From PALSA-1444 sp964291045 (lineage in GTDB: Bacteria; Chlamydiota; Chlamydiia; Chlamydiales; Rhabdochlamydiaceae), in the NCBI RefSeq assembly GCF_964291045.1, contig NZ_OZ197277.1:186001-250000 (forward strand): 64,000 nt of DNA. The letters are read 5' to 3'. This document shows positions 1 to 7,842 of the stretch, piece by piece. The position numbers were made by a program, and so were the translations under genes. Positions within the stretch are counted from its first letter, which is position 1, and every line of letters starts with the position of its first letter. The notes beneath the pieces were generated by a model that was given only the letters and a program-made list of their open reading frames with translations, had not been told where the DNA came from and searched no databases.

Positions 1-21
1 TTGTGCTAAAGCTGAGATAGG

Positions 22-82
22 AGATCAAATACCTTGTTAAAATAGAGCCGGGGCTTTTGTTTAATCTCTAGGTATTTGATCT
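22..82. repeat. 13-bp perfect inverted repeat at the window edge
   Basis: AGATCAAATACCT at 22-34 is repeated exactly in inverted orientation at 70-82, with a 35-nt loop that holds a small inner stem (AGCC/GGCT). It lies just past the stop codon of the leftward gene that ends at 107, so it may help end that transcript. The loop is long and there is no clear T-run, so the terminator reading is weak. Confidence 0.4.
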
Positions 83-106
83 TCCTCAATACGAGGAGTT
101 AGCTTT

Positions 107-1831
107 TCATTCAAACGCGTCAAATTTATTTCTTAATTTTATTGCTAGGGTATGGAGCGTAAATTGTGAAGCCTTTAATCTTAAGGTTTTTCCGACGTAG
201 CGCATCCACATTATCATAGAAAGATTTATCCCAAATTCATCCATAATAGTGGCATATTTTTCGCAGGCAGTTTCTGAGAAAAGGGAATGAATTTCTTGAG
301 CAAAAAAATCAGAGCTACTGAAGACATCAAGATAATCTATTTTAATCCCATCGTTTTTCTGTAAGCAATTTTCATGACTAATGCCATACCCTTTAACGAG
401 GAGATTTCCCTCTTGAGTGTCGTATTGAATCAGTAAGTTACTGCTTGTTCTATTTTGGTTACAAAATAATAAATCAAAAATCAAGATTTTTTGCAGATCA
501 ATGAGAGGCAGCAGGGATTTAGGGTTTTCTTTAAGTGTAGAGAGCGGAACTGCATCTATAATAAAAGACGTCGCAATACCTGGCTGATCAAGGAGCTGAA
601 TCCCTAAAGATCTAGGAAGGGGAAATTGCTCTTCATAATTGAGAGCTAAGGCGCAGAGTTCATACTGAAGGTGAGTAGGTTCTGCTACAGGTTTAAAGAT
701 CCAAGCGGGGATATCTCTTTCATTACGTATGACAAAAAGGTTTTTATCTGAAGAGATTCCTGTCCAATCATGAATCTTATAGAGAGGATTCTCTTGGAGC
801 GTGGACCGAATTCGAGATAAGAGAAGAGGATTACAAAATTGCTTAAGAGGAGGAGGAGAATATAAGGCTGGATAGGTCTTAGTATGTTTCGTATAGGCCT
901 CTTCTATTGCTTGGAAGTTAGTATAGTCTTTCAACCGGGTAAAGCTATGATATAGAGAGGAGAGTGTTTTTAAAGAGCTCGCTATAGGGCGATGCGTGAG
1001 CACCATCTTAACGGAGGCTTCTTCAAAATTACCAAACAAGAGCGCGTATTTTTCTGAAAGGACATCTAGAGAAATGTAGTTGGTAGGTAACTTTAAAGAT
1101 AGCAAGTTATCCATAATCTGCATTATCAGCGTTTCATCGATTGCAGGAGACTCTTCAGATGGACTAGACGAGGCTGTGTGATGACGAGATAGCGTGACAG
1201 GGATGGAGCTAGATGACCCAGCTTTTCTTATAGAAGATAGATTCAAGCTTAAATGATTCTTGTTTTCTTGGTGAGAAGATTGAGATCGCTGAATCACTTC
1301 TTGAGGGTGCGGTGTATATCTAGGAGGGGGAGTTGGCTCTTCTTCATCTGCATGAGTTGTAGCATTTCTTATAAGGTTCTCATTAACTACAGGATGTTCT
1401 CTTAAGGGATTTTCTTCTGCAACTGCATTTAAGAGCGGGGATTGATTCAAGCCCTCTTCATTTTCTAAATAGTGAGGAGTCGGGGTTCTTTCAGGAGTGA
1501 GATCATACTCCTCTTCAGATGCATAAATGATTGTATTCTCTTGGCTAAGGTGAGTTTCTACGATAGAGATGCGCTCTACATGTGATGGTGAGGAGTGAAT
1601 ATTTCGGTAAGAGTTAAAATCACTACTGTTATAAGAGCTAAAAAAGCTTTCGACTTTTTTTTCTTCATCTGAGGATTGCTCAGGAGATAATGCCATGTTT
1701 GCTGCTACATTCACTCTATTAGCGGTTGTAGTAAGGGTATTTTCAGCATCTAGGAAGCTGGCATCTGATTGAGAAGTGTCACGGTTAATTTGAGCTCTTT
1801 TATTCGGATAATTATGAGGAATATGAGTCAT
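107..1831 (-). CDS. PI3/4-kinase-fold protein with lost catalytic residues (probable pseudokinase)
   Basis: 574 residues. The first ~230 are low-complexity, rich in Ser, Glu and Pro, and look disordered. The C-terminal half resembles the PI3/PI4-kinase-like fold: an AWIFKP motif (the nucleotide-lysine position), then a catalytic-loop region NQNRTSSN around residues 458-466, then GISH at 483-486. The relative at 57407-59686 has HDRNQSN and GIDH at these places, so the catalytic Asp is Asn460 here and the metal-binding Asp is Ser485. The family chemistry would be ATP-dependent phosphorylation of a phosphoinositide or protein; this copy is predicted inactive. An AAAGGA ribosome-binding site 8 bases before the ATG supports the start. 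It is not in a recognisable operon. Secretion to the host is inferred only from the eukaryote-like fold. Confidence 0.7.
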   Translation of the reverse strand: MTHIPHNYPNKRAQINRDTSQSDASFLDAENTLTTTANRVNVAANMALSPEQSSDEEKKVESFFSSYNSSDFNSYRNIHSSPSHVERISIVETHLSQENTIIYASEEEYDLTPERTPTPHYLENEEGLNQSPLLNAVAEENPLREHPVVNENLIRNATTHADEEEPTPPPRYTPHPQEVIQRSQSSHQENKNHLSLNLSSIRKAGSSSSIPVTLSRHHTASSSPSEESPAIDETLIMQIMDNLLSLKLPTNYISLDVLSEKYALLFGNFEEASVKMVLTHRPIASSLKTLSSLYHSFTRLKDYTNFQAIEEAYTKHTKTYPALYSPPPLKQFCNPLLLSRIRSTLQENPLYKIHDWTGISSDKNLFVIRNERDIPAWIFKPVAEPTHLQYELCALALNYEEQFPLPRSLGIQLLDQPGIATSFIIDAVPLSTLKENPKSLLPLIDLQKILIFDLLFCNQNRTSSNLLIQYDTQEGNLLVKGYGISHENCLQKNDGIKIDYLDVFSSSDFFAQEIHSLFSETACEKYATIMDEFGINLSMIMWMRYVGKTLRLKASQFTLHTLAIKLRNKFDAFE

Positions 1832-2171
1832 TGATATAAGTCCTTTATAGAATCAAAAAATGAAATTTAATTTTAGTAAGTTGTTATTATTACGCATTTA
1901 TTCTTAATTTTAAACGCATTTGTTTTGTTTAAAAATTCAGGGGTTTCTAGATATTTATGCCCATATCTATTCTAAAAAAAGATAGGAGAGATAAGAGGTT
2001 AAAAAAAACTCGATCAGAAGGAAGGGGTTATTTTTTTAATAGTCTGGTAGAGAGCTTAAAACAAACAGGACCACTTTAATGAAAATGAGATGTCTAGCTC
2101 AAAAGTTAAAGCTTATTTACCTAAGGTGTGTCATAGAATCAAAGAGAGAGCTCAAAAAAAAATCATGAAGA
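1832..2171. other. Non-coding upstream region
   Basis: AT-rich stretch between the pseudokinase start and the terminator of the RRM gene. It should hold the promoter of the leftward kinase-like gene. I see no gene, repeat or convincing promoter pair in it. Confidence 0.4.
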
Positions 2172-2216
2172 ATGAATTGCTGCGCATCAAATTTGCACTT
2201 TATGGCAGCAATTCAT
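2172..2216 (-). terminator. Probable terminator of the RRM gene
   Basis: A 12-bp perfect stem (ATGAATTGCTGC at 2172-2183 with its complement at 2205-2216) lies 9 bases past the RRM stop codon. On the minus strand it is followed about 10 bases later by a long T-run (A-run on the plus strand around 2154-2163). The 21-nt loop is larger than usual. Confidence 0.5.
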
Positions 2217-2225
2217 CAAGGGGTA

Positions 2226-2540
2226 TTATTGTTGGAAACGTGGACGTTGGTTAAAGCGACCTTTACCACCATTGCCACCACTACGTGGTTCTAAAGAACG
2301 TGCAATGTTAACGATAAGGCTTCTTCCACCTAGTTGGTATCCGTTCAATGCTTCGATTGCTTTTTGTGCATCATCAGAACTTTCCATTTCAACAAATCCA
2401 AATCCTTTAGATTGACCTGTCACTGAATCTGTTACGATCTTTACAGACGCCACAGCACCAGATTGACCGAAGAGATCAGCTAATTCTTCTTCAGATGTTT
2501 TATATGGCAAGCTGCCGACGTACAATTTTTGATTTTGCAT
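2226..2540 (-). CDS. Small RRM-type RNA-binding protein
   Basis: 104 residues made of a single RNA-recognition motif. RNP2 is LYVGSL near the N-terminus and RNP1 is KGFGFVEM around residues 45-52; both hold the aromatic residues that stack on RNA bases. The tail after residue ~85 is Gly/Arg-rich (GGNGGKGRFNQRPRF). This matches the short bacterial Rbp proteins known from cyanobacteria and others, which bind single-stranded RNA and are often cold-induced. The RBS AAAGGAATTTT precedes the ATG. The 248-nt leader up to 2789 is long for such a gene and could carry regulation, but I recognise no motif in it. Confidence 0.9.
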   Translation of the reverse strand: MQNQKLYVGSLPYKTSEEELADLFGQSGAVASVKIVTDSVTGQSKGFGFVEMESSDDAQKAIEALNGYQLGGRSLIVNIARSLEPRSGGNGGKGRFNQRPRFQQ

Positions 2541-2788
2541 AAAATTCCTTTCCTTAACAAGTGCCCAACATGGGGCTTTAAAAAAGCCTGATCGATCTGT
2601 TTCCCCTCGACAAACAGTTGCACGTGGGACCTAAGAACTCAAACTCAAGCTTAGTTTACATGAATAAGGCATTGAGATGATAGAGGTATTTTAAAGGAAT
2701 ATAAAAAAAGCAATAAAATAGTATGGGTAATAGCAAATAGTGGTGTTCAAACAGAGGAGAAAGTGCTTAAAGCGCCGTATTACAGGGG

Positions 2789-3634
2789 TTAAGAGGGCCA
2801 TATTTTTTTGGTATATAGATTAAACCTACGCATCATTTCTCTGGTATAAGGACCTGGCTTTCCTGATCCAATCAGTTGATGATCAATCGCTACAATCGGC
2901 ATGACTTCTCTAGTGCTTGATGTCATGAACATTTCATCCCAATCAGAGAAATGGGCTAAAGGAAGAGGTTCTGTTTTAACAGAGATATCAGGGCCTGCAC
3001 ACCGTTTAACAATGTCTCTTGTAATCCCTGGTAAAATTTCAGGAGATTCTGGAGTGATCAAACACCCCCCACTCACAACAAAAATGTTACTTGTTAATCC
3101 TTCAAGAACCTCTTCCTTTGCATTCACATAAAGGGCATCATCGGCTTGCTCTAACTTGGCCTTTTGTAAAGCCATAAGAGCTTGTAAATAACAGGTGGAT
3201 TTAACCTGAGGGAGAGGTCTTAATACACGTGTTGTAATCACCTTAATCCCTTTTTCTAAGCACTCACTTGCAAAAGAGGCAAGGGGTGTAAATAAGATAC
3301 AAAAGCTTGGGCGAGAAAAAGGAGAGAGATAATCTTCACTTTGGCCAGCAGTGAGAAGAATTTTAACCGCCACCTCAGGGAAGGGGGATTTTGCAATCCC
3401 TTCATGAATGAGAGAGGCGATGTGTTCAAGAGAATAGGGGAGCGTGAGATACACGTGATCTGCCGATTTTTTTAACCGATTCAGATGATCATTGAGGTGA
3501 AAAGGGACCCTTTGATACGTACGTAAGTAATCAAAGACAGCATACCCTCTTATAATCGATAGATCAGAAAGAGGAAGGGTGGCTTTTGATAATAATAGCC
3601 ACTCATCATTAAGAAAACATAATCCATCTAACAT
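2789..3634 (-). CDS. Class-IV PLP aminotransferase (BCAT/D-amino-acid transaminase type)
   Basis: 281 residues, normal for the class-IV fold family (branched-chain aminotransferase, D-amino-acid aminotransferase, aminodeoxychorismate lyase). The N-terminal SDLSIIRGYAVFDYLRTY is the family's opening motif. The PLP lysine is in LPQVKSTCYL (about residue 145), and EEVLEGLTSNIFVV is the phosphate/cofactor-side signature. Substrate cannot be decided from sequence alone. A role in D-amino acids for cell wall or in branched-chain amino acids are both possible, and no pathway neighbour settles it. The gene is divergent from the rRNA methyltransferase. Confidence 0.85.
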   Translation of the reverse strand: MLDGLCFLNDEWLLLSKATLPLSDLSIIRGYAVFDYLRTYQRVPFHLNDHLNRLKKSADHVYLTLPYSLEHIASLIHEGIAKSPFPEVAVKILLTAGQSEDYLSPFSRPSFCILFTPLASFASECLEKGIKVITTRVLRPLPQVKSTCYLQALMALQKAKLEQADDALYVNAKEEVLEGLTSNIFVVSGGCLITPESPEILPGITRDIVKRCAGPDISVKTEPLPLAHFSDWDEMFMTSSTREVMPIVAIDHQLIGSGKPGPYTREMMRRFNLYTKKIWPS

Positions 3635-3746
3635 AAAGCTTAAAGCGTATCACTGAATAGGAGATGATATCAAATACAGAATGGGTTATAGATGGCTATC
3701 ATAAGAGATGCTTATTTCATCTACCTGAGATAGAAAAATATGTGAT

Positions 3747-4907
3747 ATGATTTTTCCTATGAATAAGATTTGTGAGCATTTTTTAAGTTGCGGGGGGTGT
3801 TCCTCTCAAGATATCCCTTATGAAGAGCAGCTTCAACGTAAACAAAAGGTCATTGAAGAGCTATTTGCTCCTTTTAAGCCGCTTCCTATTATACCGTGTG
3901 AGCACCATGAGAACTACCGCAATAAGATGGAGTTTTCCTTCTCTCAAAATAAAGCAGGAGACTGTTTTTTAGGACTCATTTTGAAGCAATCAAGAGGTAA
4001 AGTGTTCAATCTTTATGAATGCACCATTGGACCTTTAGAGTGTAGAGATTTACTTGCAAGGGTAAGGCTTTGGTGGGAAAAAACACAGCTGAGTGCCTTT
4101 AACTTTAGATCAGGACTTGGGGCTTTACGGACGCTAACATTTCGGCAGTCTAAAAAAACAGGACAATCGTTAATCATGTTAACGGTTTCAGGAGATCCTC
4201 ATTTTGCGCTCTCTCAAGAGCAGCTAAATGCTTTTATAGATTGTATTAACGACCCATCCATCTCGGTTTTTCTCCAAATTCATCAAGCCATTAAAGGACG
4301 CCCGACGCAGTTTTTCGAGATGCATCTTGCAGGCCCTTCTCACATCATGGAAACTCTGACAGTAGAGGGAAGAGAGTTTACATTTAAAATTAGCCCTAGC
4401 TCTTTTTTTCAACCCAATACCCTGCAAGCAGAAAAACTGTATCAAGCAGCCCTTAGGCTCCCTTCTTTTGATGTAGACTCTTGTGTGTATGATCTTTACT
4501 GCGGGACAGGGACTTTAGGCATTGTGTGCGCTCCTAGAGTGAAAAAGGTGATCGGTATTGAACTTAACCCTTATGCCGTCTTTGATGGGAAACTTAACGC
4601 TGAACATAACGGCATTTTAAATATCGATTTTCATCAAGGAGATGTTGCAGATATTTTAAAATCTCAAGAAACCGAGAAACCAGACGTTGTGATTGTAGAT
4701 CCGCCAAGAGTTGGGCTCAATGAAGCTGCAATTCAAGAGCTTTTACTCTTAAACCCTTCAGAAATTTTATATATTTCTTGTAATCCTAAGACGCAAGTGA
4801 AGAATATTGAGGCACTAACGGGATACACGGTTAAGATTATTCAGCCGGTGGATCAATTTCCTCACACACCTCACATTGAAAATATTTGCCTCCTGACAAG
4901 AAAATAG
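3747..4907 (+). CDS. rlmD: 23S rRNA (uracil-5-)-methyltransferase, TrmA/RlmD family
   Basis: 386 residues. The N-terminal cysteines CEHFLSCGGC fit the [4Fe-4S] site of RumA-type enzymes. The SAM-binding Rossmann domain is in the C-terminal half: VYDLYCGTGTLGI, then DVVIVDPPRVGL, then the catalytic-cysteine motif ISCNP; FFQPN precedes it. It should make 5-methyluridine in 23S rRNA. There is no separate N-terminal TRAM domain. Which uridine (1939, 747 or both) is not visible from sequence. Two in-frame ATGs (3747, 3759) are possible starts. The neighbour downstream is yajC, an order I recall from Chlamydia trachomatis. Confidence 0.9.
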   Translation: MIFPMNKICEHFLSCGGCSSQDIPYEEQLQRKQKVIEELFAPFKPLPIIPCEHHENYRNKMEFSFSQNKAGDCFLGLILKQSRGKVFNLYECTIGPLECRDLLARVRLWWEKTQLSAFNFRSGLGALRTLTFRQSKKTGQSLIMLTVSGDPHFALSQEQLNAFIDCINDPSISVFLQIHQAIKGRPTQFFEMHLAGPSHIMETLTVEGREFTFKISPSSFFQPNTLQAEKLYQAALRLPSFDVDSCVYDLYCGTGTLGIVCAPRVKKVIGIELNPYAVFDGKLNAEHNGILNIDFHQGDVADILKSQETEKPDVVIVDPPRVGLNEAAIQELLLLNPSEILYISCNPKTQVKNIEALTGYTVKIIQPVDQFPHTPHIENICLLTRK

Positions 4908-4997
4908 AAAAAATGAAAGCCGAATTTACTTGAAACGATGCAGATTATTGAGGCACAATCAATCGTTTTGAGAAATTTCACCATTCGAGGTTGTGAC

Positions 4998-5369
4998 ATG
5001 AACAGCAAGCTTTTACAATTTTTTACCGCTAAAGGATTCTTGGCGGATGGATTTAACACGCAAGGACAAGAAAACAATTTACCCCAAACTTTTTTACTGT
5101 TTGGATTTGGGATTTTATTTTTCTATTTTCTCTTATGGCGTCCTGAGCAAAAACGGAGAAAAGCAGCAGACAAGCTAAGAGGCTCTTTAAAGGTAGGAGA
5201 CCGAGTGGTTGCTATGGGAATCATTGGTATTGTAGATAAAGTACAAGAAGACTCTATCGTTTTAAAAATGTGTGATGATTCCAAAATAGAGATGCTGAAA
5301 GTTGCTGTTTCAGAGGTTTACCCTGGAACCGAGGAGAGCGCCGATCTACCTCCCTCTTTTCAAGCGTAA
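4998..5369 (+). CDS. yajC: Sec translocase accessory protein YajC
   Basis: About 123 residues: a short N-terminus, one membrane segment (TFLLFGFGILFFYFLLW), then the family signature RPEQKRRK and a cytoplasmic domain with LKVGDRVVAMGIIGIVDKV. YajC is a small inner-membrane partner of SecDF-YidC. I chose the ATG at 4998 because GAGG sits 7 bases upstream; the frame is open further up to 4938, but that extension is not typical of the family. It follows the rRNA methyltransferase by 90 bases and ends at a strong bidirectional terminator. Confidence 0.9.
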   Translation: MNSKLLQFFTAKGFLADGFNTQGQENNLPQTFLLFGFGILFFYFLLWRPEQKRRKAADKLRGSLKVGDRVVAMGIIGIVDKVQEDSIVLKMCDDSKIEMLKVAVSEVYPGTEESADLPPSFQA

Positions 5370-5379
5370 TGCGTATTCT

Positions 5380-5420
5380 TTTAAGCTATCTAATAAGGAC
5401 TCCTTATTAGATAGCTTAAA
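5380..5420. terminator. Bidirectional terminator between yajC and the coiled-coil gene
   Basis: A perfect 20-bp inverted repeat (5380-5399 against 5401-5420) with a single central base, lying between two convergent stop codons 55 bases apart. TTT and AAA runs border the stem on the two sides, so it can work for both transcripts. Confidence 0.8.
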
Positions 5421-5424
5421 CCAT

Positions 5425-7347
5425 CTATTCAATTCTCCAATCGGTTTGATTTAAGCTCTTAAGCATATTTTTTAGAAGGATTCCAAGATATTGATTTAAT
5501 TTCTCTGCATTTTCAAATTTCATCATTGTCTTAGGTTGCATCGCTGTTTTTTTTGAGATGAAAGCTTGGTACTGCTTAGAAATAAAGCTTAAATTTGTTC
5601 GGAGTTGGCTGATTTTAGGGGATAAAAATGTGTATTTTCCCAAAATGGAACCTGGATCAATGGCTCCTGTAGAGGAATTTAAGTCAGCTAGATACGCTGT
5701 AAACTCTTGATCTTGTAAAACCTGAGAGAGATATCCTGAGAGCTTCTCAATTGTGGGAAAGGTGATTTTAGGAGAAGAAGGATTTTTTTGATGTTTTTGC
5801 AGGTGCACCTTTAGACTTTGAATATAGGCTTTGAGAGAGACATCATCCAAGGAGGTGGCAATCTTCTTCTGAATCCATGTTCTATAGTCTAATTCTGAAT
5901 ATTTTTCAGGGAATTTCGGATCAAGATAAGCAAGGTTTGTTAAAGCAGATCCAGCAATATTTTTCTTCAAGAGCTTACCTTCAGCCAATTGTTGAAGACC
6001 TTGTCCAAATGCCTCAAGACTTTTTAAGGTTTCATCAATGGTTTTTGGAGAAGAGGAGACGGGCTTTTCTTCAAGAAGCGGTTGTAAAGAAGTGGCGGGG
6101 GGCGAGAGAGGGGCTTGCTGAATGGGGGGGGAGGTGGAATTTTTTTGCAAAAGCCCCTCTTCTAATTCCTGAATCTTTTTTTCTTGCAGCTCTAGCTGAG
6201 AGGCATAGGCAGTTTTAATATCCTGAGAGAGTTTTAAGGTCGCGTGATAATCACGGTGTAGAGTTTTTAATTCTTCAGTTTGGCAGTTGGCAACTTTTTC
6301 TAAATGGAGATATTGATCTTTAACCCCGTAAAACCCTTGAGAGAGATTTTGAAGGGTTGCTTTAAGAGTTTGAATAGTGATTTCAAGCTCCTTTTTTTCT
6401 TGCTGAAGCTTAAGATAGAGATCTTCTTCTTGACCTAGGTGAGAATAAGTCTTTATAGCGGTGGTTGAAGAAGCTAGCTCTGAATGTGGATGAGAGGCTG
6501 TTTGTAAAGAGGGTGTGTTAAGAGATGAGGGCAATATACTCTCTTCTTGATGAATGTCTAATTCTAAAGACGCTTCATCTTCAAGAGAAGATGGCGGTAT
6601 CGATACTTGGTTAACGTCGATCTCTTGTAGATGAGGATCGCTTGGGTTATGCCTTATTTTCTCCTCCTCATTTATCGTAGAGAAGATGAGACTTACAAGT
6701 TTTTGTAACTGCTCAAGGGATGAGGTCAAATCTTTACTCAAAGAAGAGCTATGCATGAAGAGTTTAGAAGACGATTGAATAAGAGATGAGAGCTTTTTGA
6801 TGCTTTCCTTAAGATCAGATCTTGATTGTAAAGAATGCTCTAAAGAGGAATAAGCATTGATTTTTTGCGTGAGCTGGGTGATGTCTGAGGAGAGAGCTTT
6901 AACTTGCTCCTGGACCAAAGAATTTTCTTTTAAGGGAGGGGTAGCGGGAGCTTCTTCTTTCACTGGAGAAGATTTTTTACAGGTTGACCAAGCGAGGCGC
7001 ACTTTTTGTAAAGTTTGCTGAATATGAGAAGATAGCTGACTCTCTTGGAGTAAATCAGTTTCTTTACCGTCTGTATAAAGCTTCCACTTCCCTTCAGTAT
7101 AACGCAAAGTTATGGATTCTTTAGATTTTTGAGAATCAAGATTTTGAAGAGTGACTTCATACCGATTAAGAGAGAGTCTATAGCGAGGTGTGATTTGATC
7201 TTTAAAAATTTCTTTAGCTATGCATGCCACATGCGAGGTAATATCATATTGCCCTTCTTTTTTTAACAAAGAGAGCTCCTCAGAGGTTAAATCTTTTAGC
7301 TGAGTTTTCCCTTGAGGATCATAAGAGCATCTTTGAATATCGATCAT
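5425..7347 (-). CDS. Large coiled-coil protein of unknown function
   Basis: 640 residues with no family I recognise. The N-terminal ~110 residues look folded and mixed in character. They are followed by Ser/Pro/Glu-rich linkers and heptad-rich coiled coil around residues 145-215 and 310-400 (for example LQQEKKELEITIQTLKATL). A Pro-rich break follows, then a helical C-terminal domain. No signal peptide or membrane segment is visible. I start it at the ATG at 7347, because the AGGAGAGG ribosome-binding site 5 bases upstream would overlap the GTG at 7353. Eight C in a row (coding strand, 6124-6131) in the Pro linker make a slippage-prone tract. It might be a secreted or structural protein, but nothing in the sequence proves that. 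Confidence 0.75.
   Translation of the reverse strand: MIDIQRCSYDPQGKTQLKDLTSEELSLLKKEGQYDITSHVACIAKEIFKDQITPRYRLSLNRYEVTLQNLDSQKSKESITLRYTEGKWKLYTDGKETDLLQESQLSSHIQQTLQKVRLAWSTCKKSSPVKEEAPATPPLKENSLVQEQVKALSSDITQLTQKINAYSSLEHSLQSRSDLKESIKKLSSLIQSSSKLFMHSSSLSKDLTSSLEQLQKLVSLIFSTINEEEKIRHNPSDPHLQEIDVNQVSIPPSSLEDEASLELDIHQEESILPSSLNTPSLQTASHPHSELASSTTAIKTYSHLGQEEDLYLKLQQEKKELEITIQTLKATLQNLSQGFYGVKDQYLHLEKVANCQTEELKTLHRDYHATLKLSQDIKTAYASQLELQEKKIQELEEGLLQKNSTSPPIQQAPLSPPATSLQPLLEEKPVSSSPKTIDETLKSLEAFGQGLQQLAEGKLLKKNIAGSALTNLAYLDPKFPEKYSELDYRTWIQKKIATSLDDVSLKAYIQSLKVHLQKHQKNPSSPKITFPTIEKLSGYLSQVLQDQEFTAYLADLNSSTGAIDPGSILGKYTFLSPKISQLRTNLSFISKQYQAFISKKTAMQPKTMMKFENAEKLNQYLGILLKNMLKSLNQTDWRIE
6124..6131 (-). 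repeat. Homopolymeric C8 tract inside the coiled-coil gene
   Basis: Eight G on the plus strand (eight C in the coding sequence), within the Pro-rich linker. Tracts of this length can slip and shift the frame. Here the frame is intact. Confidence 0.7.
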
Positions 7348-7447
7348 GATCACCTCTCCTCTTTATTTTTATATTATCATTATTTTTTATTTTAATATAA
7401 TATTAATTATATTTTTTTTATTAACAACAAATAAAAAGATAGATAAC

Positions 7448-7456
7448 GGGGGGGGG
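7448..7456. repeat. G9 tract upstream of the coiled-coil gene
   Basis: Nine G in a row about 100 bases upstream of the leftward start at 7347, followed 3 bases later by a further GGGG. Length variation could alter spacing in the promoter of the coiled-coil gene. No promoter elements were identified with confidence. Confidence 0.5.
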
Positions 7457-7551
7457 TAAAGGGGCATGAGATCCTAACCTAAGGAGTCGGTCTTAATTTA
7501 TTGATTTAAGAGCTAAAATACTTAGCTTTACTTTTTAGGCATATCTTTTCC

Positions 7552-7842
7552 CTAGAGTATTAATGATGGTTTCATCATCCGGATAAACTTTGGATCATTT
7601 TTTAATGATTCACTTGCAAATTGAAGTGCAGAGCTATCTTGCTGGACAGCAGTAAGGACAACCTTGCTGTCATTTTTTAAAGTCTCACTTGCAAATTGAA
7701 GTGCAGAGCCATTTTTCTGGACAGCAGCAAGGACGATTTTTGGGTCATTTTTTAAAGTCTCACTTGCAAATTGAAGTGCAGAGTCATTTTTCTGGACAGC
7801 AGCAAGGACGATTTCTCGATCATTTTTTAAAGTCTCAATATT
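7552..7842 (-). pseudogene. Duplicated, out-of-frame 3' tail of the DUF4116-repeat GTPase gene
   Basis: Bases 7571-7830 repeat 7843-8102 with only a few substitutions, at an offset of 272 bases. As 272 is not a multiple of three, the main reading frame meets a stop soon after the junction and the extra copy is not translated in frame. Read in its own frame, the copy ends DPKFIRMMKPSLIL followed by TAG at 7552, probably the ancestral C-terminus. The current protein instead ends FIRMMKILRL. Confidence 0.8.

Noticed and set aside
5877..6218. 113-codon plus-strand frame within the coiled-coil gene
   Set aside because: Opposite a clear coding frame, no ribosome-binding site, composition as expected from antisense.
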